The position numbers and the translations under genes are program-made. A stretch of DNA of 64,000 bases from assembly GCF_001528665.1 (NCBI RefSeq), contig NZ_BBYJ01000016.1, positions 129,840 to 193,839 of the forward strand, in the 5' to 3' direction. The notes beneath the pieces were generated by a model. That model did no database searches, had not been told where the DNA came from, and was given only the letters and a program-made list of their open reading frames with translations. Shown in pieces: positions 57,113 to 64,000 of the stretch. How positions within the stretch are numbered: the first letter of the stretch is position 1; each line of letters begins with the position of its first letter. Origin of the DNA: Microtetraspora malaysiensis (lineage in GTDB: Bacteria; Actinomycetota; Actinomycetes; Streptosporangiales; Streptosporangiaceae).

Positions 57113-58019
57113 CCGGGGCGGCCGGGACGGCTGAGCCGGACTCGGGCTCGCCGGCCGCCCAGTCGAGCAGCTTGCGCGCCGTGGCGAGGCGGCGCGCCTC
57201 GCTGGCCTCGCCGAGGATCACGCCCACGTACGTGTGCTCGTCGCGCACCGCCGCGAAGGTGAGGCAGAACCCGGCGGCCCCGGTGTATCCCGTCTTGAGG
57301 CCGATCGCGCCGTACGAGCCGTACGACAGGAGCGTGTTGGTGTTGCGCCAGACGTGCGCGCGGTGGATCTTCGAGGCCACCACCTTGTGCGTGCGCGCCC
57401 TGGCGACCACGGCGATCACCGGGTCGTCCAGTACGACCCGGGCGAGGGCCACCTGGTCCCTGGCGGTCGAGTACCCGCCCTTCGCGGGCAGTCCGTCGGG
57501 ATTGACGTACCGGGTGCCGGCCAGGCCGAGCTTCGCGGCGGCGGCGTTCATCTTGGCGACGAAGCGGGAGGTGCCCGGGCCGTACCGCTCGGCCAGCGCG
57601 TGCGCGGCGTCCGCGCCCGAGGGCAGCATGAGCGCGTAGAGCAGCTCGCGCACGGTCAGCCGCTCGCCGGCCCGCAGGCCGCCGCTGGTGGCCCCGTTCG
57701 CGACCGCGTGCTTGACGTCCGCAGCGGTGATCTTGATGACGTCGTCGAGCGACGCCTCGCGCCGCACCACGTAGGCCGTCATGACCTTGGTGAGGCTGGC
57801 CACGGGGAGGCGGCGGGTGTCCCGCTTGGCGAAGGCGACCTGGTCCGCCGTCGTGTCCACGAGGTACGCGGCGCGGGCCGTCACCTGGGGCGCGTCCTGT
57901 GCCGTGACCGCGCGGGCCGCGGGAACGGGGGAGGTGGCGGTGTCGGCGACGGCGGTCGTCCCGACCGATCCGAACGCCAGGAAGGCGGCCGACAACGCCG
58001 TGATCAGCCCGATGCGCAT
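57099..58019 (-). CDS. Secreted D,D-carboxypeptidase-like serine hydrolase (S11)
   Basis: A 306-residue exported protein with a signal peptide (MRIGLITALSAAFLAFGSVGTTAVA). S75-x2-K78 (ASLTKVM) and K242-T-G are present, but the SxN motif reads S134-G-A136 (LPSGADA), so the usual asparagine is replaced. VNPDGLPAKGGYST and GAAGFCLT follow the family. It trims D-Ala from peptidoglycan stems in the cell wall. The change at SxN is shared by some actinobacterial S11 relatives, so activity is not excluded. Confidence 0.83.
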   Translation of the reverse strand: MRIGLITALSAAFLAFGSVGTTAVADTATSPVPAARAVTAQDAPQVTARAAYLVDTTADQVAFAKRDTRRLPVASLTKVMTAYVVRREASLDDVIKITAADVKHAVANGATSGGLRAGERLTVRELLYALMLPSGADAAHALAERYGPGTSRFVAKMNAAAAKLGLAGTRYVNPDGLPAKGGYSTARDQVALARVVLDDPVIAVVARARTHKVVASKIHRAHVWRNTNTLLSYGSYGAIGLKTGYTGAAGFCLTFAAVRDEHTYVGVILGEASEARRLATARKLLDWAAGEPESGSAVPAAPVSRR

Positions 58020-58037
58020 CCCGTCATGATGGCACGA

Positions 58038-58532
58038 TCACGCGCCGGCCTCCGGCTGACGCCGCCGACGGCGCCAGAGGATGAAACCGGCGACCGCGCC
58101 GAGCGCGACGGCGGCGACCGCGGCCGCGATCGAGGGAGACTCGGTGGCGACCTTCAGCCACCCCCACAACACTGTGTAGAGCCCGAACGCCGTGATCGGC
58201 GCCCAGGTCAGGCAGCCCAGGGCGCTGGCGACGAGATACCAGCGGTAGTCGACCCGGAGCACGCCGGCCACCCAGGGCAGGGTGTGGCGCAGCCCGGGCA
58301 CCCAGAAGCAGCCGTAGACGGCGAACGCGCCCCACCGGCGCACCATGTTCTCCACCTTGAGGATGCGCTCCTGGCCGATCTTCCGGCCCAGCCGCGAGCG
58401 GTAGAGCGCGTTGCCGACCGTGCGGCCGACCCAGTAGTACACCTGGAACGCGCCGAACAGCGCGACGGCGCCGATCGCGACGACGACCCAGAGCGGCATT
58501 CCGAGAAACGAGGCGGACATCGGGTCGGGCAT
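58038..58532 (-). CDS. DedA-family membrane protein
   Basis: A 164-residue protein with about four to five membrane stretches and the DedA core GRTVGNALYRSRLGRKIGQERILKVENMVRRWGAFAVYGCFWVPGLRHTLPWVAGVLRVDYRWYLVASALGCLTWAP. Such proteins flip undecaprenyl phosphate or other lipids across the membrane. ATG 58532 has AGGAG eight bases upstream and is preferred over GTG 58538. It is shorter than typical DedA proteins (about 200 residues). It lies 18 bp from the carboxypeptidase start; both could serve envelope synthesis. Confidence 0.8.
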   Translation of the reverse strand: MPDPMSASFLGMPLWVVVAIGAVALFGAFQVYYWVGRTVGNALYRSRLGRKIGQERILKVENMVRRWGAFAVYGCFWVPGLRHTLPWVAGVLRVDYRWYLVASALGCLTWAPITAFGLYTVLWGWLKVATESPSIAAAVAAVALGAVAGFILWRRRRRQPEAGA

Positions 58533-58568
58533 TTCCACCTCTCCTATGACATGTCGCTTAGGTCGGCC

Positions 58569-61500
58569 TTACCTTACAGTCTCGTCTGACAGGGCCGCCC
58601 GCGCCTCGGACACCCAACGCTCGACGCCGACCCGTTCGGCGACCGCGAGCGCGTTCTCGTAGTGCTCCCTCGCCGGCAGGCCGAGCCGTACGGCGAGATC
58701 GCCGAGCGTCCGGGCCACCGGCCAGAGCGCGACCACGCCGGTGCCCGCCCCCGCGATCCGGTCCCGGAACGGAACGAGCCGGTCATACGCCTCGCGCATC
58801 CGGGCCGTGTCTGACAGGAGGATGCCGGCCAGCGCCCGCCAGATGAGGGCCAGCTCGTACAGGTAGTCGGTCCTGACCGGCTCCCGGGACGTCGCGACGG
58901 CCCGCGCGTCCTTCACGTGCCCGGCCGAGGCGAGGGCCAGCGCGTACGCGTCGAGGGTCCACTTCGCGCCCCGCTGGTGCGCCTCCCCGAGCGGCTCGAC
59001 CATCTCGTCCGCGCGTCCCCGCACGAGGTGCAGACAGAACGAGGCGATCAGCGGCAGGTCCTGGCGTCCCTCCAGCATCCCCGCGCGGGCCGTGAGCCGG
59101 GCCGCGTTCCGGTAGGTGTGCTCCGCGCCCGCGTAGTCACCGCTGATCATCAACCGCTGCCCCGCGTACCAGGCGCCCACGGCGGCGGGGGCGGGCAGGT
59201 CGTACTGCCGGCCCAGCCGTTCGGCCTGAGCGAGATGGGAGTCGGCCTCGGCGAAGTCGCCACGCGCCGCCGCGCACTCCAGCAGGACCAGGTGCGCCAG
59301 CGTCCGCACCGAGATCTGCCCGGACTCCGCGCCGACCCGCAGCAGCTCGCGGCCGATGGTCTCCCGCTCGTCCACCTGCGTCATCGTGTACGACTGGCGG
59401 AGCCGGCCGCTCAGCGCCATCGCGAGCAGCGCGGGGTCGCCACTGGAACGCGCCAGTTCCTCGGCCTCCAGCGACGCCTGGTAGCCGCGCTGCGTCGCGG
59501 ACCCCTCCAGTTCGAGCGCCAGCGTGGCCAGCAGGCTGGCGCGCAGGGTCTGCTCACCCGGCGGCAGCTCGACCAGGGCCTTCTCGGTGACGTCGACGAT
59601 CTCCCAGGCGGTGCGGGTGAGGTCGCGGGCGATGCCCTTGTGCGGCACCGCCAGGGCCGCCGCGACCCGCGCGGTCAGCTCCAGGTCGCCGAGCGGCAGC
59701 GCGACGTCCATCGCCTCCCGCCGGTGCGCCCGCGCCGCGGTCATGTCGCCGGACAGCGCCAGCGCCCGGATCACCCGGAGCTGCAGCTCCAGGCGCTCCC
59801 GCACACCGCCCGCGCGGGCGCGGTCGAAGGCGGAGATGGCCCGCTGCCACAGGGACGCCGCCTCGCGGTGCGCGTAGCGGCGCTCGGCCTGCTCGGCGGC
59901 GAGGCCCGCGTACCGCTCCGCCTTCGCCGCCGTCTCCACGCTGCCCGCCGCCTCGTAGTGGTGCGCCAGCGCGGCCACGTCCGAGGGCGTGCGCCGCTCG
60001 ATCACCGAGGCGACCGCCGCGTGCAGCCGCGACCTGCGCAGCCGCGACGCGTCGGAGTAGATGGTGTCGCGCACCAGGTCGTGGTCGAACCTGAGCATCC
60101 CGGGCCCCGGCTCGGTCACCAGGCCGGCGAGCAGGCCCGCCTCGACCGCGTCCACCACGGCGTCCTCGTCGCCGGACACGTCCACGAGCACGTCCACGTC
60201 CACGTCCCGGCCGATCACCGCGGCCTGCAGCAGCACCTGCTGCGCCTTCGCGGGCAGCCGGGCGATCCGCCGCCGCAGCACGTCGCGCACTCCGGAGGGC
60301 ACCTGCGAGAGGTCCGCCTCCGCCTCGAACAGGCGCACCGTCTCCTTGACGAAGAACGGGTTGCCGCCGGTCCGCTCGGCGATCGCGGTGACGACCTCCT
60401 CGTCCACGTCGCGCACGCACGTCGCCCGGACCAGCTCGGCGACCGACGCGGCGTCCAGCCCGTCCAGCCCGACGCGTACGGGGGCCAGCCGGGCGAGCGC
60501 GGCCAGCACGTCCTGCTGGCGGTCGTTCAGCTCGCCCTCGCGGCAGGTGACCACCAGCAGCACCCGGCTCGCGGCGAGCAGGCTGGGCAGGGCGCGAAGC
60601 AGCGCGAGCGTCTGCTCGTCGGCCCAGTGCAGGTCCTCCAGGACGATCAGCAGCGGCGCCTCGCGGGCGACCGCGGACAGATAGCCGCCGACCGCCCGGT
60701 GCAGCCGGAACCCGCCGGACGCCTCGTCGTCGGAGCTGTCCGGCGCGGCGTCGTCCAGCAGCGGCGCGAGGAGCGCGGCGTACTCGCCCGCGCCCCTCCG
60801 CTTGATCAGCGCCCGCAGCACCTCGACCCAGGCCCACCCCGGCGGCGTCGCGTTGCTGTCGGGGCAGCCGCCGACCGCGCTGACCCAGCCGTCGAGCCGT
60901 GCGGCGAGTTGCCGGACGAGCGTGGTCTTTCCCGCCCCCGCGTCGCCGCCGATCAGCGCGACCGTGAACCGGCCGGCCCCGGCGTGCGGCGCGGCGGACA
61001 CCAGCCTGGCCAGCTCGCCGTCGCGTCCCACGAACGGCTCGGGCTCCAGCGGCGGCAGCGGGCCCGCCTCGACCGGACGCGGCGGCCAGGACCAGGTCAC
61101 CTCGTGGACCCGGCGCTGCGCCTGCGGGGGGAGATCGAGGCCCGGGTCCTGGGCGAGGATGTCGCCCTCCATCTTCCGCAGCGCGGGACCAGGGTCGATG
61201 CCCAGCTCGTCGGAGAGCACGGCCCGGGCCCGGCGCAGCGCGGCCAGCGCGTCCCCCTGCCTGCCGCAGCGGTAGAGCGCGAGCGCGAGCAGCCGCCAGC
61301 CCTCCTCGCGCAGCGGGTGCTCGGCGGTCAGCGCCTCCAGGTCGGGGACCGTCTCGGCGTGCAGGCCCAGCCGCAGCCCGGCGTCGGCGTACCGCTCGCG
61401 CGCCACCAGGCGCAGCTCGTTCAGCCGCGCCACCTCGGCCTCCGCCCAGGGCTGCTCGGCGAAGTCGGAGTACGGCGTGCCGCGCCACAGCCCGAGCGCC

Positions 61501-61895
61501 GTCTCCAGCCGGGACCGGGCCGAGTGCGGCTTGTCGTCCAGCCGCTCACCCGCGGAGCGGACGCTCGCCTCGAACCGCAGCGCGTCCACCTGCTCGGGGG
61601 CGGCGCGCAGGGCGTACCCGGACGCGACCGTGACGAGCAGCCGGGTGGGGCCGCCGCGCGGCCGGTCCGGCTCGATCACCCGGCGCAGCCGTGAGATGTA
61701 GACCTGGAGCCCGGACTGCGCGCCCCGCGCGTCGTCCCACAGGTCGAACAGCAGAGTGTCGACCGGCACGACCTGGCCGCGGGCGGCCAGCAGCCGGGCG
61801 AGAACCGCGCGCTGGCGCAGCCCGCCGAGATCGAGCTCCCGACCGCCGTCGTACGCCTCGACCGGGCCTAGAACCCGGAATGCCACTGTGGTCAT
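58569..61895 (-). CDS. AfsR/SARP-type regulator with BTAD, AAA ATPase and TPR-like region
   Basis: A 1108-residue regulator. Residues ~5-95 are an OmpR-like winged helix (FRVLGPVEAYDGGRELDLGGLRQRAVLARLL), ~100-245 the bacterial transcriptional activation domain, and from ~290 an NTPase with Walker A GGDAGAGKTT and Walker B LLIVLEDLHWADE. The C-terminal ~450 residues are helical, TPR-like. The layout matches large SARP activators that govern secondary metabolism or development using ATP. No biosynthetic cluster is next to it, so its targets are elsewhere or nearby membrane genes. Start ATG 61895. Confidence 0.9.
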   Translation of the reverse strand: MTTVAFRVLGPVEAYDGGRELDLGGLRQRAVLARLLAARGQVVPVDTLLFDLWDDARGAQSGLQVYISRLRRVIEPDRPRGGPTRLLVTVASGYALRAAPEQVDALRFEASVRSAGERLDDKPHSARSRLETALGLWRGTPYSDFAEQPWAEAEVARLNELRLVARERYADAGLRLGLHAETVPDLEALTAEHPLREEGWRLLALALYRCGRQGDALAALRRARAVLSDELGIDPGPALRKMEGDILAQDPGLDLPPQAQRRVHEVTWSWPPRPVEAGPLPPLEPEPFVGRDGELARLVSAAPHAGAGRFTVALIGGDAGAGKTTLVRQLAARLDGWVSAVGGCPDSNATPPGWAWVEVLRALIKRRGAGEYAALLAPLLDDAAPDSSDDEASGGFRLHRAVGGYLSAVAREAPLLIVLEDLHWADEQTLALLRALPSLLAASRVLLVVTCREGELNDRQQDVLAALARLAPVRVGLDGLDAASVAELVRATCVRDVDEEVVTAIAERTGGNPFFVKETVRLFEAEADLSQVPSGVRDVLRRRIARLPAKAQQVLLQAAVIGRDVDVDVLVDVSGDEDAVVDAVEAGLLAGLVTEPGPGMLRFDHDLVRDTIYSDASRLRRSRLHAAVASVIERRTPSDVAALAHHYEAAGSVETAAKAERYAGLAAEQAERRYAHREAASLWQRAISAFDRARAGGVRERLELQLRVIRALALSGDMTAARAHRREAMDVALPLGDLELTARVAAALAVPHKGIARDLTRTAWEIVDVTEKALVELPPGEQTLRASLLATLALELEGSATQRGYQASLEAEELARSSGDPALLAMALSGRLRQSYTMTQVDERETIGRELLRVGAESGQISVRTLAHLVLLECAAARGDFAEADSHLAQAERLGRQYDLPAPAAVGAWYAGQRLMISGDYAGAEHTYRNAARLTARAGMLEGRQDLPLIASFCLHLVRGRADEMVEPLGEAHQRGAKWTLDAYALALASAGHVKDARAVATSREPVRTDYLYELALIWRALAGILLSDTARMREAYDRLVPFRDRIAGAGTGVVALWPVARTLGDLAVRLGLPAREHYENALAVAERVGVERWVSEARAALSDETVR

Positions 61896-62020
61896 GGTCG
61901 CCTGCGCCCGGGGGGTCGCTCGCTGGTAACGGCCTCGTTCGACGCCTGCCGAGCCCGGTCATCCTCCGCGGACAAAGTATCGCGTTCAAGCCTGGAAGAG
62001 GTCGTCGTCGGCCGTTCGCT

Positions 62021-63067
62021 TCACCGCGTGCGCACCGGACCGGCGTCGCCGGAGCGGCGGCGGAAGAGCGCCCAGCCGCCGAGCGCGAGACCGCCCCACG
62101 GGATTTCGATCGTGTACGTCCAGAAGCCGAACAGAATGGCCGCCGCGGTCGCGCCCGCCTCCGGAGCGCCGAACGCCACCAGGGCGAGCGCCGTGCCGGC
62201 CTCCATGAAACCGGCCCCGCTCGGCGTGGCCAGGGCGCTGGTCAGCACGCGGGAGAGCGCGAAGACGGCGATCGACTCGGCCAGGCCCGGATAGGAGCCG
62301 GTGGCCCGGAGGCAGAGCACGAGGATCAGCCACTGGAGGACGAGGAACGCGACCATGCCGAGGGAGAGCCTCGCCCAGCGGCTGTGCACCACGTCGGTCG
62401 TGTCCTTGCGCAGCCGGGTGAGGGCGTCCGAGACCCAGTTCTCGGCCGGGCGGATCCGCCGCGGCGCGAGCCGGGCGACGGCGTCGAGGGAGCGGCCGAG
62501 CACCCGGGCGGCACTCTCCCAGTAGAGCGCCGACGCGACCACGGCGACCAGGACGAGGATCGAGATCGCGCCCGCCCACCCGGCGTCGGCCACCGCCGGG
62601 CTCAGCGCACGCCCCGACATCAGCAGCGCGAGGATGCCGGCCGCAGGCAGAATGAACCGGAACAAAGTGTTCCAGATGCCGCTGACCAGGGTCAGCACCA
62701 CGACCGAGCGGGTGGTGAACCCCCACCCGCGGGTCATGCCGAAGGTCACCGCCACCCCCGCCGCGCCCCCGAACGGCAGCAGGTTGCTGACCGCGCTGCC
62801 CGCGGCGTTCAGCGTGAGCGCCTGGGCGTGGGTCAGGCCGGGCAGCGATCCGGTCAGCACGAACGTGTACGCCAGCAGGCTGGCCAGCCAGACCCCCGTC
62901 ATCAGGGCGATCATCTGCCAGCTCATCGAGGCGAACAGGCCGCCGATCTGCGACCAGGAGATATCCGCCCCGGTCATCGTCCCGACGATCTGCGGGAGGA
63001 AGACGATCAGCGCGGCCGCGAGGCCGAGCGAGGTGATCGACAACACGACCCGCAACCACTTGCTCAT
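62021..63067 (-). CDS. UPF0104/lysylphosphatidylglycerol synthetase-type transmembrane protein
   Basis: A 348-residue polytopic membrane protein with about eight hydrophobic segments, including LRVVLSITSLGLAAALIVFLP and LNAAGSAVSNLLPFGGAAGVAVTFGM, the family core. It is the stand-alone transmembrane part of the LPG synthetase/AglD family, which flips or binds lipids; no synthetase domain is present. Envelope lipid transport is a reasonable guess. The gene follows the PIG-L gene (which ends at 63170 on the same strand) by about 100 bp. Confidence 0.82.
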   Translation of the reverse strand: MSKWLRVVLSITSLGLAAALIVFLPQIVGTMTGADISWSQIGGLFASMSWQMIALMTGVWLASLLAYTFVLTGSLPGLTHAQALTLNAAGSAVSNLLPFGGAAGVAVTFGMTRGWGFTTRSVVVLTLVSGIWNTLFRFILPAAGILALLMSGRALSPAVADAGWAGAISILVLVAVVASALYWESAARVLGRSLDAVARLAPRRIRPAENWVSDALTRLRKDTTDVVHSRWARLSLGMVAFLVLQWLILVLCLRATGSYPGLAESIAVFALSRVLTSALATPSGAGFMEAGTALALVAFGAPEAGATAAAILFGFWTYTIEIPWGGLALGGWALFRRRSGDAGPVRTR

Positions 63068-63169
63068 GCTTCCCGCTCCCCATCACGCCGGCGACCCGTA
63101 CCAGTCTGGCGGCAACGCCAGGGGGTGGCTCTCCTTCTTTGGGAGGAGCGAACCCCTAAGGGAGGCGGA

Positions 63170-63964
63170 TCACTGGAAGGGGTGGTGCAGCCGGGTGCCC
63201 GGCGGGAGATCGCGCCGGACGTACCACTCCGTGCCGAAGATCAGCCGGTACGCCCAGAAGGGGATCTTCAGCATCGCGCCCAGCGTGCGGTCGCCGTCGC
63301 CGCCGGTCGTCTGGCTGGCGTGGGCGGCCATCGAGGCCCGTTTCGCCCGCGCGAACTTGCGGACGTTCACCCGGTGGGTGATCACGTGGCTCGGCGAGTA
63401 GGCACGCTCGAAGCTCCGGACGTCGATCTTGGGGTAGAGGCGGGCCGCGAGCCGCACCCCCTTCAGCAGCGGGTCCCGGTTCACCGTCGCCTCCAGCACG
63501 ATGGGGGTCCCGGCGATCTCGGCCGCCCGGCTGCCCACCCGGTACACCTGGACGTGGTCGGGGTGGCCGTACCCGCCGGCCGGGTCGTAGATCGTCAGCA
63601 GGTCGGCGGTCTCCTCCTTGAGGATCACGGCCAGCCGCTGCGCGGCCTCCTCGCTGTCGGCGTCGATGAAGGCGTTGTCCGGGCGGTCCTCGGCCACGCC
63701 GCCGTCGATGGCCAGCCCGGAGTCGCCGTACCCGAGCAGGACGACCCGGGCGCAGCCGAGCGTCTCCGCCGACCGGTTCAGCTCCTTCATACGGGCCTGG
63801 CCCAGCTCGTCTCCGTGGGGGAGGTCGGCGAGGCCCCGCTCCCCGGCGGTCGCCACCACCAGCACCACGCGGTGGCCTTCGGCGGCCAGCATCGCCATCG
63901 TCCCGGCAGTCAGCAGCGCCTCGTCGTCAGGATGAGCGTGAAAGAAGACCGCGGTTCTCGACAC
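63170..63964 (-). CDS. PIG-L family deacetylase
   Basis: A 264-residue LmbE/PIG-L zinc deacetylase. Metal ligands are in HPDDE (H11, D13, D14) and GYGHPDHV (HPDH near 130). This group removes N-acetyl groups from GlcNAc-type compounds, as in mycothiol (MshB, Mca) and teichoplanin-type glycosylation. Start GTG 63964; it may be complete in the window. No mycothiol or glycopeptide genes are visible, so the exact substrate is open. Confidence 0.86.
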   Translation of the reverse strand: MSRTAVFFHAHPDDEALLTAGTMAMLAAEGHRVVLVVATAGERGLADLPHGDELGQARMKELNRSAETLGCARVVLLGYGDSGLAIDGGVAEDRPDNAFIDADSEEAAQRLAVILKEETADLLTIYDPAGGYGHPDHVQVYRVGSRAAEIAGTPIVLEATVNRDPLLKGVRLAARLYPKIDVRSFERAYSPSHVITHRVNVRKFARAKRASMAAHASQTTGGDGDRTLGAMLKIPFWAYRLIFGTEWYVRRDLPPGTRLHHPFQ

Positions 63965-64000
63965 AGCGCAATGATTCCATGCCGCCGGACCGACGGTTTG

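Noticed and set aside
58917-61694. Plus-strand open frame of 925 codons antisense to the AfsR-like regulator
   Set aside because: Its composition (Arg, Gly, Val, His rich) is the shadow of GC-biased third positions on the opposite strand. No domain or ribosome site is visible.

Overview
The window is very GC-rich (roughly 70% by eye), strongly codon-biased actinobacterial chromosome. GTG and TTG starts, overlapping GTGA/ATGA gene junctions, AfsR-type and ECF regulators, roadblock/LC7 proteins, a DasR-type site and an NgcEFG-like sugar transporter all point to a filamentous actinomycete. A Streptosporangiales member is my best guess; this is inferred from gene content only. No CRISPR array, rRNA, prophage or intact insertion sequence was seen. 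The only RNA gene I can support is tRNA-His(GTG).

Layout. 1-7476: an ECF sigma/anti-sigma pair (anti-sigma cut by the window edge), a secreted alpha/beta hydrolase, an AlkB-like dioxygenase, an SDR with an N-terminal zinc ribbon, a SWIM protein and a phosphoribosyltransferase-hydrolase fusion. 7463-19055: a catabolic cluster with a ferredoxin reductase, ferredoxin, FAH-family protein, extradiol dioxygenase, aldehyde dehydrogenase, PuuD-like hydrolase, MarR regulator, APC permease, acetoacetate-decarboxylase-like enzyme, glutamine-synthetase-like ligase and P450. Six 17-bp sites, one in front of each transcription unit and pointing the same way as its gene, fit a single consensus (YGTWYG-N4-CAAAYGA). 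The parts resemble glutamylation-dependent amine or aromatic-amine degradation, with a P450 and its own ferredoxin and reductase as the oxygenase. This is the most interesting system in the window. 19056-21610: a scrap region of gene fragments, a 71-bp inverted repeat, a 37-bp palindrome, a small secreted Trp/Gly-repeat protein and a chloramphenicol-phosphotransferase-like kinase.

21611-29984: a MarR/MFS efflux pair, a four-gene roadblock/LC7 plus PATAN-like module without a GTPase, a DUF523 protein, a DUF4032 kinase-like protein, a DUF885 peptidase-like protein and a class II aldolase. 30001-33489: two DasR-like sites and a ROK-like palindrome in front of ngcEFG, the predicted GlcNAc/chitobiose ABC importer. 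33524-38203: pterin dehydratase, a spermidine-synthase-like protein, a penicillin-binding protein, lysine 6-aminotransferase, a LuxR-type HTH protein and tRNA-His. 38280-46564: TetR/peroxiredoxin-like divergon with tandem operators, orn, a DUF2510 membrane protein, a Ser/Thr kinase with an adjacent membrane pseudokinase, a PPOX protein and a MocR regulator.

46617-50283: a hypothetical protein, then a translationally coupled glycan operon (membrane protein, two family-2 glycosyltransferases, polysaccharide deacetylase). 50758-54305: a coupled SDR/membrane/SGNH/NAD-binding operon divergent from its MarR. 54359-63964: a substrate-binding plus vWA protein, SpoU methyltransferase, D,D-carboxypeptidase, DedA protein, a 1108-residue AfsR-like regulator, a UPF0104 membrane protein and a PIG-L deacetylase.
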